A stretch of DNA of 64,000 nt from Acanthosoma haemorrhoidale (taxonomy: Eukaryota > Arthropoda > Insecta > Hemiptera > Acanthosomatidae): NCBI GenBank assembly GCA_930367205.1, contig OV884011.1:167411226-167475225 (forward strand), read 5' to 3'. This document shows, one piece after another, positions 10,021 to 20,940 of the stretch (positions are counted from its first letter, which is position 1; each line of letters begins with the position of its first letter). The notes below the pieces were generated by a model. That model saw only the letters and a program-made list of their open reading frames with translations. It made no database searches and was not told where the DNA came from. Made by a program: the position numbers and the translations under genes.

Positions 10021-11749
10021 AAACGGATAAATAAATTATTAAATAGACTGTACTTTATTAATAAGTTTTTGTTAACTAGTCTAAAGGTATAGACAATTTT
10101 TAAGAATATAAGCTATTTAATTATGTCAATATTAGTCCTTTGTTCCTAATATCACATGGGTCCTCCAAGTAAAATCCCTGGCCTCTAATCTGAACAGAGG
10201 ACTGACTAAAGACCACGATAGGCACACATGACAGTTTCTGATTTCACAAAAACAAATTCACCGAAACCCTTACAAAGGTCTAGGTTTATTTTTCTGACAG
10301 TGATATGGGATTCCTGGTGACCAGGAGATAAAGAGATCCTGAGTCACTGATCCTGAGGACTCCAAATAAGGACAAGACCAAGGACTCCGTGTGGGAGTAC
10401 GCCTACTCTTGCCTGGCCGATAGCCTTCCCAATAAGTAGTCCCAGATGCAAATTAGGATAATCTCCTCGCTTTGCTTATGCCCGTTGGATGTCTTATCCG
10501 TTAGCCGCTTTTCTTTTTTCATCAACAGCTTGGATATTTTAGGCTATCAATAAAACAGTATTAAAAAAAAATCTGTAAAAAAAAACAAAACTGTTTTTCA
10601 GAGATCAAGGGAAAATTGTTTTTCGATCTAATGGTTTTGGCGGAACATTGTAGCTCTAAGACAGAGGAATCAATTTTTTTTTTTTAAGTTTAAGTTAATG
10701 TTTAAACAAAGTAGTTTAATTTCACTTTCGTTCTCCTAACAAATTGTTGAAAAAAGGAGTTATACTGTTTATATCAAATCAGAGGTAATCATAGTAGAAG
10801 GTATCTTGGACATATCTTCATATCTACAAGAAAATACCTTAGGTTTCTAACTAGTACAAATGTTTATTAAATCTAATAGCTTACTCAGCTAGCATCACGC
10901 GTGATGTCACTACACGAATACGGGAACGATCGGACGGCTGTTGTCGATTGTAGTGTGTAGTGTGTAGTGTGTAGATATTTATGATTATAGACCGTTTGTG
11001 GATAATTGACGGGTCAGGTAGGGCAAATTAGGTGGTTTTGGACTTATTGGGTGGTCCTTGGTTCTAAACGGTGCCGTTCTTGCTCAAAGGGTGTTTTATA
11101 ACTTCATTTCCTATAGTTAAGCTGTCTGACAATTCTTCTTCATCGATAATTAATTACTTAAATTTCTGTCAAAGCAGAATGCGATCATAGACGACCGTGA
11201 ATTTAGATTTCTCTGGATATAGTCGTTAGCTGGATATTGGTTATGGTTGATGATAGAATTTCGGTAAATTCAATTATGGAGAATGTTTCAACGTAAGATG
11301 ATAATGGGATAAGATGGTCTGAAGATAAGAATTGCTTAAAACAGTTCCCAAATATGTATTAAGCCATACACTTACCTGATACTTACATTAATAAATTGGA
11401 CCAATAGCCCAACGCATCTTTCATTCGCCTCAACAAGTGGTGTATCAATGAAAATTAATTCAATATCGCCATTTGTACTTGATCACGAGTCAAGTACAAA
11501 TGAGAGCTCTAGATTTATTTTCTATCAGCCAGGGCAACACCAATGCATATTGATACATAAATTATGAATAATAAATTAACATATGTCTGGAATATTTACC
11601 AATAATACCTACAAATTTTTGTAATAATTTAATTTGTAAGGTTATCATTACTGGGGTTGGTATTATTTTAAAGTAACTAAAATCAAAACAAAAACAAAGC
11701 AGTATTCATTTTTTACGTGCACGTTTGTTTAAATTTTTGAATTAACCAC
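10021..11749. other. Unassigned sequence with small repeats
   Basis: No gene seen. It holds a short tandem GTAGTGT repeat (about 3.5 units, 10950-10974), a perfect 13-bp-arm hairpin at 11470-11502, and a T-rich piece at about 10600-10680. That piece resembles sequences at 14.6 and 60.95 kb, sharing an ending like TAGCTCTAAGACAGAGGAATC. Confidence 0.3.
11470..11502. other. Perfect 13-bp inverted repeat
   Basis: CATTTGTACTTGA (11470-11482) is followed by a seven-base loop and its exact complement (11490-11502). It could fold as a hairpin in DNA or RNA. It is not followed by a T-run that would suggest a terminator, and its role is unknown. Confidence 0.6.
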
Positions 11750-11772
11750 TATTTTTTTTTACAGGTAAGAAT
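11740..11772 (+). promoter_or_regulatory. Candidate recursive-splice (ratchet) site
   Basis: A possible branch region (ATTAACC), then a run of ten T, then ACAG ending at 11764, directly followed by GTAAGA at 11765. A strong 3' splice site joined with no exon to a strong 5' splice site is the described form of zero-length-exon recursive splicing in long insect introns. Only the sequence pattern is seen. No host exon is recognised in the window. Confidence 0.4.
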
Positions 11773-14147
11773 CGTCCTAATATGGCCAGCCAAATCAAAA
11801 CGTTATAGACTTGTTAAAGTAAGTAACGATAAGTATGTTGATATGAATTCTCTTGATTTATATAAAATGCTACGGTGAATAAAGTTTAATTTTATTTAGG
11901 ATACTTACGTGAATACCAATATATTAATGTAATTAATATATCACAATGTATTCAAATACATAAAATATACCTTTCTATCAATACATACGCTCGAGTCAAA
12001 TAATTAATGTATTTTTACTTAATGGGATGTAATTTTATCATTCTAACTGTTTAGATCTGATTTCTTTATAAAGATCTGAGCGGACAGAATCGGCATTCAA
12101 TTATAATGAAAATAAGATTTAATTAATATCATATTCTCCCAATTGCTTCTAACCCAAAGTGTCTTAATAAAATTACCTGGTGATCAATGTAAGAAATCTC
12201 TTTATTATAAATCAACTTTTCAATATTGTCAATACAAATGCAAACTTACTTTACTTAATACTTTATTTTTTGAGAATTTTAGCAAAAATCTAGGTATGCA
12301 TTTTGAAAATACGTTAGCAAGTGATTTTTGACGTTAGCAAGAACGAAGAATATGCGACTAGCATTTGCTATTATGCTATTTGCATTTGTTTGTAACGATA
12401 TGATATGTTTTATTTAAAATTCAAAAATATTATGGGTTAAAATGATAAAACAGATTACACTTATCTTATGAAATAACTATCTGCAGCTATGCTCACAAAT
12501 CTGCAGCGAAGTTTTCCTAGATGATTTGGGGAAATCTTGAAGCCCTCAATCTGCAACAAGCAAGTCTTCTGTCCTAGGTCTCCACCCAGAAGCCAATCAG
12601 AAGATTTACTTTCAAAATAAATGAAAATATACAGGATCTTAAATACTGTTTTGTTTTTACCCAAGGGATTCCGGAATGCCTCATTCCTTTTCTGAGTGTG
12701 CTAAACTGCTTCATTATTCTTACTGATGTGTTTTATTGTATTCTTGTTGCTCACACAAATACCGATACATTAATATATCCAAAATCTAAACATGTTATTT
12801 ACAACATTACAATGACCACAATAAATGTATTTCTCAATTATATTGAGCAGAGTCAAATTAAGATTTTTTATGGGTGCCGCTTTTGAACGTCCCTTCTATA
12901 ATATTTAGAATTGAAATACTACCTGTGTATCTATTTAACAGTTCTTAAAAGATATGGAATCGGAAATTATTCTTCTGATATTCTCATTGCAATATAAAGC
13001 AGACAATGTGTGGTAAATACCGTTGGTTTAGTTAATTAAATAAAATAATTCAGGCCCTACAGTGGCCGTATTGAACCAATCGAACAAGGGCATTGGGTCG
13101 ATTGAATCGTCCATTTTCGCACACCTAGTTAATTTATCCAGACAGATAATCGATCCGACAGACGAAGAATGCCTTTGACCGACAGCAGGTGCAGCAAGAC
13201 TACAAGAAGAAGAGCTAATGAAGAGGCAGATAGAACAATAAGTGAGGCCTTGACACCGGCGGGGTCACAAAAGACGGCTTTGTAAGACTTTCACGACAAA
13301 AGACTGTCTGTCAGAAGGCTGTAGAAACAGACCAAGCCCTGAGGGCGAGTCACAGCGAACATCGCGCAGTAATGGTTCGGCAATGGGATAATATTCGCAG
13401 CCATCTTGCCAACACTGTATGCTAATGTCATGCCGGTGGCCGTGGCATAAATCTGTTTGTGTTCACCTGCATTTGCACTTATATTGGTGGTAGAAATTAC
13501 TAAACCTATATATATTGTAAAGGTCTTTGACACCTCGAAATAGGCGGGTTAACTTTTGGTACAAATACGATGAAATGAAAAATTGTGACATTAACAACAA
13601 AAATAAAACTTTAACGTACTTACAGCTAAAAATCACGTTTTTACTGCGTTTTGGATAACTCTCAAAATAGTTATAATGTGGCTAATTGAAAGGAAATAAG
13701 AAATTGATGAAGACGTGACATAAAAACTGAGAGGGGGAAAATTACGGACGAGGAGGGGGGGGTTAGAGGTGGGATAAAAATTCGATTTTGAGGTCTTATG
13801 TGCATGATAGGGTTTTGGTCGATTAGGTTTGGTAGGGGGAATTTATTATGCGGTTCACGTGAATCATAAACGAAAATTGTTCTTACCATCACGGAATATA
13901 TATTTAAAATTTGAAATTATGGTCGTTTGCTCGTAATTGAGGATAGATTAAAGACTGTAACCCAAAAATAATTTATAGAATAACATTTGATACGTTCCAA
14001 CCGATTTCCATGTTCGAGAAACCTTGTGCATAGCTATATATGGATCCTTAACTGATATGACCCAGCCTTAGCTATTTGTAATTGGTTTAAAAGACCATTT
14101 TTATTTGCTTATAGCAGTGGTCTCAGAGTTAATGTAAAACTTTTTTT
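11773..14147. other. Unassigned AT-rich sequence
   Basis: No domain-bearing open frame, RNA gene or element seen. A G-run-rich patch occurs near 13730-13780. Frames at 13291-13533 and 13671-13892 on the minus strand look like chance. Confidence 0.3.
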
Positions 14148-14205
14148 GTTAGAAAAATTACAATCTGCCTTTGTATAACAATAAGTAACTGTGCTGAATA
14201 ACTAA
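14148..14205 (-). repeat. Possible remnant of the LINE 3' end
   Basis: AAAAATTACAATCTGCCTTTGTATAA followed by CAATAAGTAACTGTG resembles the terminal 50 bases of the LINE family (AAAATTACAATCTGCC, then CAATAAGTAATTGTG). It is short and isolated, so the call is tentative. Confidence 0.35.
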
Positions 14206-14784
14206 ATAAGAGAACAGAACAGAAAACACTACTCATGCAGCAACTTCACTATCAAATAGCAGCATTACAGACTTTATAACAAATAAATGTATGCATATTT
14301 TTGGTTAATATAGCACAATAGTTTTTTCCTAAGTATTCGAGTACTGTAAGTATTTCTAGATATTGTATCTTCGCTTTCTATGAACAATTTCCTCTGTCTG
14401 TATTTAAATTAAAGGCATATGATTTAGTTCATAATCGATCTAAAAATATTTTAATCTGAAAAAAAAATCTTTTTTGTTATAAACAAAATGGCTACAGATT
14501 CATGGGATTCATTGGGCTCTTCAAATTCTTTGTCTACAACTCTGCTAATGCCTCAAATATGACAATGATTCGTACAAAACTGAAGCTTGGTTAGAGCAAA
14601 AAAAGTATAACTCCACTTTTTCAATTTTGCGATTTCGTAGAAATACTATAGTTCTAAGACTGGCGAATCGAATAGTGTGTAATGTTGTAGGAGAAAAACA
14701 GTCTAAACGCTAAGTTATTAAACAGAAAAGAATACGCAGTGAGGGGGAAAACAATATAATTTCTCTGCTATAAATGCACTGTCA

Positions 14785-15060
14785 AGTATTTATTTTGTAT
14801 TTACCACGGAGTCCTGGCAATGGCTAGTTTTTCTAATCGTGTCCTGAGCGTATGTGGCCAGCCTCCACTGGCACGTATCCGGTGACGCGGCTGACGGAGG
14901 AGCGAGTGGGACTTCCCAAGACTCCGCTTCCTCTTTCGCATACAAATACTGTATGAATAAGCGAGTGAATGAAAATTGGAAATACGGTATCAATGAGAAC
15001 ATTTATCACAATTACTTATTGCCTAATAAGGGAGATTGTAACTTCATCACAATAAAGAAG
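14785..15060 (+). repeat. Jockey-like LINE 3' region, copy B
   Basis: The family is here in its sense orientation. It runs from GAGTCCTGGCAATGGC through TGTCCTGAGCGTATGTGG and GACTTCCCAAGACTCCGC, then TACTGTATGAATAAGCGAG, to the terminal stem-loop (TTGCCTAATAAGGGAG) and the AATAAAG ending near 15057. Compared with other copies it has lost a short block inside the GTATGTGG...CAGCCTCC segment and a longer block between the CTCTTTCGCAT and AAATACTG words. The 88-codon frame across it (14854-15120) is not considered a gene. Confidence 0.75.
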
Positions 15061-15765
15061 TTTCATTATATATATAATATAATTGCCAGGAGTTTAGGGG
15101 AGTACCGCCTGACTGCTTAACCGGTGAAGGTTAGCCAACCCCTCTTCTTTATTTTATACATTTGAAAAAGATTGATTACAATGTATATACACATATATTA
15201 CAAAATGGTTGTACAGAACTATTAATTAAGATGTAAGAATTCATTCATACATTAATAGAATAAAGGGCTAATCACGTTTCATTCCAATATTTTCCTTTTG
15301 CTTATTTACTGTGGATTTCGTATTCTACCTCCATGTTGTGCCATGTCCTCACTGCAAAATATACGGTATTCCCTAAACGGTCTCTCACTCCTTAATAGGT
15401 GCTTGGTCCCCTACTTCATCTCGCCAAAGTTGCAAGTAGGCTTTATATAATAAGGCCTCCCCACTTCCAGATACAAGCTGTTACCCAATAGCCGGCGATG
15501 GTGAACGTCGGTCGTCGGGGTCACACCACTTTCACCGCAGAGTGTCTGAGTGTATATCTTTATCGACCTCTGCTGACCCTTATAGTGTCTGCATATTATA
15601 AACACATTTATAGATTACATCATTGTTGGATCCGTGGACTATGAAGCCCTCGATCCTTTCTCTTCTTCCTAGTATGCGTACTACTTAAGTTACTTGAGAC
15701 AGGACTCTAAAATCTGCCAGGTGGTTTTCTCTTTGCAAATTATAAAATAATTTTTAATTAGCTTC
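15061..15765. other. Unassigned sequence
   Basis: AT-rich up to about 15300, then a GC-richer stretch around 15400-15560 with TATATAATAAGG near 15442. No coding or RNA gene is recognised. Confidence 0.3.
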
Positions 15766-16120
15766 ACATCAGTGTCAATGACTATTAGCGACAACATTAT
15801 CTATTTAAATTTATCGGTAGAAGTTAGAACCTTCAAGCGTGTTTTCGTGGAATTTCTATTGCTTTATCCCGACGTTCTGGTAGTCTGACAACCAGATTGA
15901 TTGACCAATTTGGAATTTACGCCATTTAGTGATGACGGATATTAATAGTATGTGGTCTGACGGATAATGGCAGTCTTTCATGTATTCCAAGTATTAGTAG
16001 CCTGATCATTCATACACTACTGAGAAAGATTACCTTACAGGTAGTTGGCTCCTCCAATGTTACCTACCCAGCCCCTGGAGGACCTGCTGCACATGAAAAC
16101 CGATTCATCGCGCTACCGTT
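15766..16120 (+). repeat. Two-copy repeat Y, copy 1 (internally shortened)
   Basis: The stretch starting CACATCAGTGTCAATGACTA and continuing TAGCGACAACATTATCTATTT is closely similar to 18970 onward. Both copies then share GCTTTATT...GTTCT, GATTGATT and a GTGATGA-containing stretch. The ends also match (CATTCATAC...TGAGAAAGATTA against CATTCATGC...TGAGAAAGACTA, and TGCACATGAAA). Copy 1 lacks roughly 350-400 bases that copy 2 has in the middle. The element class is unknown. Confidence 0.5.
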
Positions 16121-18969
16121 CAACACTAGTGGCCTTGCTGATCACTGTCTTCCCCTGGCTGAAGAAAGCAAAAGTTGGTCACGTGCAGGCGTGATACCTA
16201 CACCCAGACACATGTTTCTTCTGCTTACTGTTCCATTATGAGTGTGTGGAGGACAACTAGAAGTCACCATCATTTGACGTTAAAAAGAGGCAAGTCAGAA
16301 AATCGACATTCATTAGCAACGACCACCCACAGCACCAATAACAACAGAGTGATAAGTCGAAACATCTTCATTCTTATATCACTTTTTTGTTTATAATTTA
16401 CTCTTTCCTTCATCTATATAAGTTGATATCAAACCTATGCAATCTTCATAATCCGACATTGAGCCTTGTACAGTTCACTACGCACACCGTTATTTAACGT
16501 TTTTCAGTTTTGTTATATTTTTAAGTTTGTTCCAACTTCCTTCCTACTTGGTTGGAACCTTATAATCATAGTCTACTGAGTTTAAGAGGAATGGCGATAC
16601 AAAACGTTCGGGATACAAAATAACAAGCTTGTGCTCATTAAACATCTGACAAATGTGCTCAGGTGAATGTTGTGATGTATTATTTATTGGTGTTCCTGTA
16701 TCATGACGGCGCGAACCAGAACATACGAACGAACGAAAAAGCTATCTGATCCATGAATTCGGTCACGCCTGGCCAAACCACCCTGCCGACGACGTACAGA
16801 TTGGCCAGTCAGGAACAGACCTACGCGTCGCCGGTCGATACATTTAGCCAATCATCGTATTCGTGTGTGATCATGTCTGTAATATAATTACTCATTGGGC
16901 GATGAACCCCCGTGGAAGGGAGTTGTTACAGTACATATATATTTCTTTGACGTACCTTTCAGGATCGTCTTATGTCTGTCTGCACAAAGAACAATATTCT
17001 ACCTGAACTTATTACTGCAGTAATCGAAAAGGGGGAAAAAAGTCACTAAAAAGAAATTATAAGTTAACAGTAAAAGTTTTTATCACCTGACTTTTTATTT
17101 GATTGTAGAGATAACTGAATACGACAGATTAGAGCTGTTGAAAGCGCTATTACATTAAAGAAGAGAATATCAGACTGTTTTATAAAAATAAGTTACTACA
17201 TTTTAAGATTTTTCAAATGTCAAAGATATGTACAAAAATAAAGGATTCAGAGCGTTGCAAGCCAGTTTTAAAATATATTTCTTTACATTAGTGTTGTAGC
17301 TTTTTTTTTTTTTTTTTTTATATAATTTCAATGACGGTGTGTAATTACAGCTCAAAAAAATGCAAAATAAATTGCAAATATGATATAGTAATAAGGGTAG
17401 TGAAAACTCCAATTCACTATGCAACACAATACGGTAGGAAAATATTACTAATAATTAATCGATATTTCATCTGGGTGTATGATACCATGTTTATGGGGCA
17501 ATTTCCAGGACAGACACACAGGACAGTTTCTAATTTTGACCAAGTCGTATCTTAATTTTTTACACCCTTGATATAGTTTAAAAATCTTTTTTAGAAAAAA
17601 AATTTGGTTCATAATCGATGTAAAAAAAAAAAAAAAAGCTCAAAGATGTTTGCCTTTCTCTTTTGCACGTTCGTCTCAGGGGAAAAATCAGAAATGATCT
17701 TTGTAATGAGTCATTACAAATATGACTTTTACTGATTACTCATTTAGTGATAGTCGTCAAATGATTATCATCAGTGACTTAATTAATTTCTATAAAAAAA
17801 GTTACCTTTCGATTGACATATAACTCTACAATTTATTACTAAACGACCAGCAGTGATTGTATAGGGTAGATGTAGAATGAACAATCTACACAGACCGTTG
17901 CAGTGAAAGTGACTCTGTGGGTTTCCGCTTCAAGCGTGGACCCGATGCTGAAATCCGATCATTTCGTAAAAAATAGAACCACCTGTAATTACTGTAATCA
18001 CTTACAGTTCCCGCGAGTTGATATGAGCATTCCAATCACCTACTGAATAGCATTTCATAATATCACAAGCATTTAATGAAATAATAAAGGAGCCTCGTCA
18101 AGTAGTAGTCCTGGTGTGTGGGGGGAAGTAACTAGCTCATTTAATTTTTTATTAAGAAAAGTAAATTACTCGCTTTTTTTTTAACAAAAACACTTCCTTG
18201 TATTTTTTAACCATTTCGGTCACCGATTAAACAAATTGAACGAATGGAAATTATCCGGGGTAACTATAGTCGACGTCATGAGATTAGACACTTCTGAGAT
18301 GTACCGTGATGTTGCGCGTGGTGGGGGACTAATCACTAATTCGCTTATTGCTTAGTGATTGACATTATCGAAGTGAAGGGATCACATGAATTGAAGAGAA
18401 GTAGTGCACAGAGCGGCAAAACTCCTTGCCATGTACTGCAGGTTCTCATGCTCCTAATTTCGTGACGGCTACCATAGGCACTAAGTAAAGTCAATTGATC
18501 TACGAAGATTGATCATCGCTGAAACATTTTAATCATCTTGGACTCTTAAGTATGTTAAATAGTTTGAGCAGCTATTTATGATTCTTCATTAGTTGATCCC
18601 CGCCGTCGTCAGAGTTCGCTCTTCTGGATTATTTCGCCATTAGAGGAAATTCGATGCCATAATACCTAGTAGTAGATTTTCCTCCGTTCTTCTTATAATC
18701 CTTGATACTAATATTTTCGCATCTTTGTAAATTATCGCAATTATCTCTTCTTTTCAGGTACCTGTTAATTAACCATTGAAATTTGAACATATCTCGAATA
18801 CCTTAGATAATCGACCTTCCTCTCTTGTTAAATCATTGTCATAAAAATATACCCATGGCAAAGGCATTCATTTTCAATCTTAGAATCTGATCCGATTTGA
18901 GAACCTTAAACGTCGTAGAGACGATACTTGTTTCAATGCTTATTTCTTTGTGTTTTTTTATTTATTTAC
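16121..18969. other. Unassigned AT-rich sequence
   Basis: No gene recognised. It holds a T19 run at 17301-17319 and an A-run near 17622-17637. Open frames of 60-75 codons here have no recognisable features. Confidence 0.3.
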
Positions 18970-19690
18970 ACATCAGTATCGATGACTAATAGCGACAACA
19001 GTATCTATTTAAGTTGGTCGGTAGAAGTCAATTCGTACAATGAATGTCTCGCTTTATTACTACGAGTTGTTCAAGTAGTCCTGTTCTCTATTGATTAGTC
19101 AGTAATTTACAATGCTGAGTGATGATGTGATGAACTGTTAATGTATTCTCGCAGGTGGAGATGAATGCACATATGGGTATGCCTTTATGTCCTATTCTTG
19201 AACGGGTAATTACTTAGCTCTTGCTTTGGTGTCATTCTATTCGTTGTCACCTAAGCTCAGTTTTGGTCTTTTAAGGACGTTGTTGAGTGAGTGTTTCATG
19301 ACCGATGCCAAACCTCATTCCACCGTTCTTTTCTGCTGTAAGTATCCCGGTGTAGGTGTGGATCATTGACTTGCAAAGGTAGCGAGTTCCAAACCTCCAG
19401 AAGTCGGTAGCCAATATTGACTGCTTTGTAAACTCTTGCTTTGTTTCCTTGCGTTATCCGGGGTGTTGTTCACCGGAATGCATTTATTCTGTATATGTGT
19501 CCTCAACATTCTTCATACTTTGGCGACCAAAGTAACAGGCCAACCGTCCAAGTATCAGTTGCTTGCTCATTCATGCTCTATTGAGAAAGACTATGTTATG
19601 GGTAGTTATGGCTTCACCATTGTTTCACATCTCCTGGAGAGGAGCTTCTGCACATGAAAGAAGGGTTGCACAAGGCTCCACTCTGAACCA
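18970..19690 (+). repeat. Two-copy repeat Y, copy 2 (longer)
   Basis: This matches copy 1 at both ends and has an extra middle section. One minus-strand frame in the middle (about 19290-19470) reads RLLEVWNSLPLQV, loosely like the Trp-Asn-x-Leu-Pro stretch near the end of some LINE ORF2 proteins. That is only a weak hint of a minus-strand LINE origin. Confidence 0.45.
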
Positions 19691-20650
19691 TATGCTACCA
19701 TCAGTGATTGATGATGGACCGCATATGTTCTAATGAGTTCCTCTGACAGCGGCCAGCTGACCTTTGCAACCACTCTCTTGTGCAACAGAGGATTGGTTTA
19801 CATATGCCCGCGGGAGGTCATCTTTCATACCGGAGAGTCCGTGTTCTGGAGATTGTCTGGGATGATTTATAGCCACGACTGTCTAGTGGGGGTATCGTCC
19901 GAACCTTTAGGAATCTTTTATTTTATTGCATTTACTACCGGGCCTCATGTGAGAGGACTTTTAAACAGGTTTAGAATCATTTATCCAAAATTCCTAGCAC
20001 AGGAGCAATTTTCGTTGAAATATATAAAAATTATACCTATCGCTTTAAATAATTTTTGCATTCATTACTTTGTCTAGAATAAGGCAAATTTTTTCCCAAA
20101 AAAAAATGTCTATAATTATTCATCTCTTGCTACTTTAAAGGACTAAATTTACAAAAAGAATTAAAACGGTGTTCCCAACATAAATTCAACCGAATTTTCA
20201 ACTAGAAACATAAATGTTGCGCGGTAGTTACATCTGATATTAGAAATAAAACCAGTACCATAATAATAGATAATGCCATTAATTATTGAAAAGGCAATGA
20301 AGAAATGAATATTTTTCGTTCCTACTGAATATTGCATCGAATTAAAATTATCTGAGTTATCTCATCGATAATATCTATTTTGTTGGCATTTCAGTGGACG
20401 TTAATTACAAAACACCATTAATAAAACCGTTGTTTAATCGTGTGACATATTTGATGATCGCAATAGGTTTTTTTCTGTTATTACTAAAGTGGTTTTGTCT
20501 TCGGTGAAAAGTGAATGGTACATCCACATAAACATAGAACTGTTCTATCACTATTACCACATAACTTGTGTTGCTGAAATGATACTATAAATACTTGCAT
20601 GTAGAAGAGTTGATATTGGAGAAATCCACATAGGTTGATAAAAGTGAATT
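19691..20650. other. Unassigned AT-rich sequence
   Basis: A 114-codon plus-strand open frame (19733-20077) has no recognised domain and an irregular composition. I do not call it a gene. The remainder is A/T-rich with no visible element. Confidence 0.3.
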
Positions 20651-20651
20651 A

Positions 20652-20940
20652 TTAGGTTTTCATGAAGTTTATAAATGGACAACGTTTAGAAAAGATTTAT
20701 GGTCTGCATCAGGTCCTTGAGGTGGGATGGTTGGATTGAAAATTCGACTATTTGAAACATGAAAGATAACTGACCAATTTTGAACTTTGAAACAGTCAAG
20801 ATGCCCTACCACCTCTTTTCAGGACCTGATGTCGTTGACTTGATGAAAATCTAACAACTCTCTTAACAACCTAAGCCGATTCAAGAACAAACTCTTCTAA
20901 TCATTTATACACTGATGGATGACAATGAACTTTAAGTGTA
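20652..20940 (+). repeat. Palindromic repeat family, copy 2 (nested stems)
   Basis: Outer arms: TTAGGTTTTCATGAAG (20652 on) pairs with ACTTGATGAAAATCTAA (ends about 20854). Inner arms: CATCAGGTCCTTGAGGTGGG (20707-20726) pairs with CCACCTCTTTTCAGGACCTGATG (about 20809-20831). Together they would fold into a long two-level hairpin. A downstream tail (CAATCATTTATACAC-like, then GACAATGAACTTTAAGTG) is partly shared with sequence near 44.07 kb. Confidence 0.6.

Noticed and set aside
18735..18763. TCTCTTCTTTTCAG followed by GTACCT as a ratchet site
   Set aside because: Good acceptor, but GTACCT is a poor donor. Likewise 23097 (GTAGGA) and 28785 (GTGGAT). Kept out because such weak pairs are expected by chance.
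19733..20077. 114-codon plus-strand frame
   Set aside because: No domain or signal seen; the tail runs into A/T-rich sequence. Consistent with a chance frame next to repeat Y.
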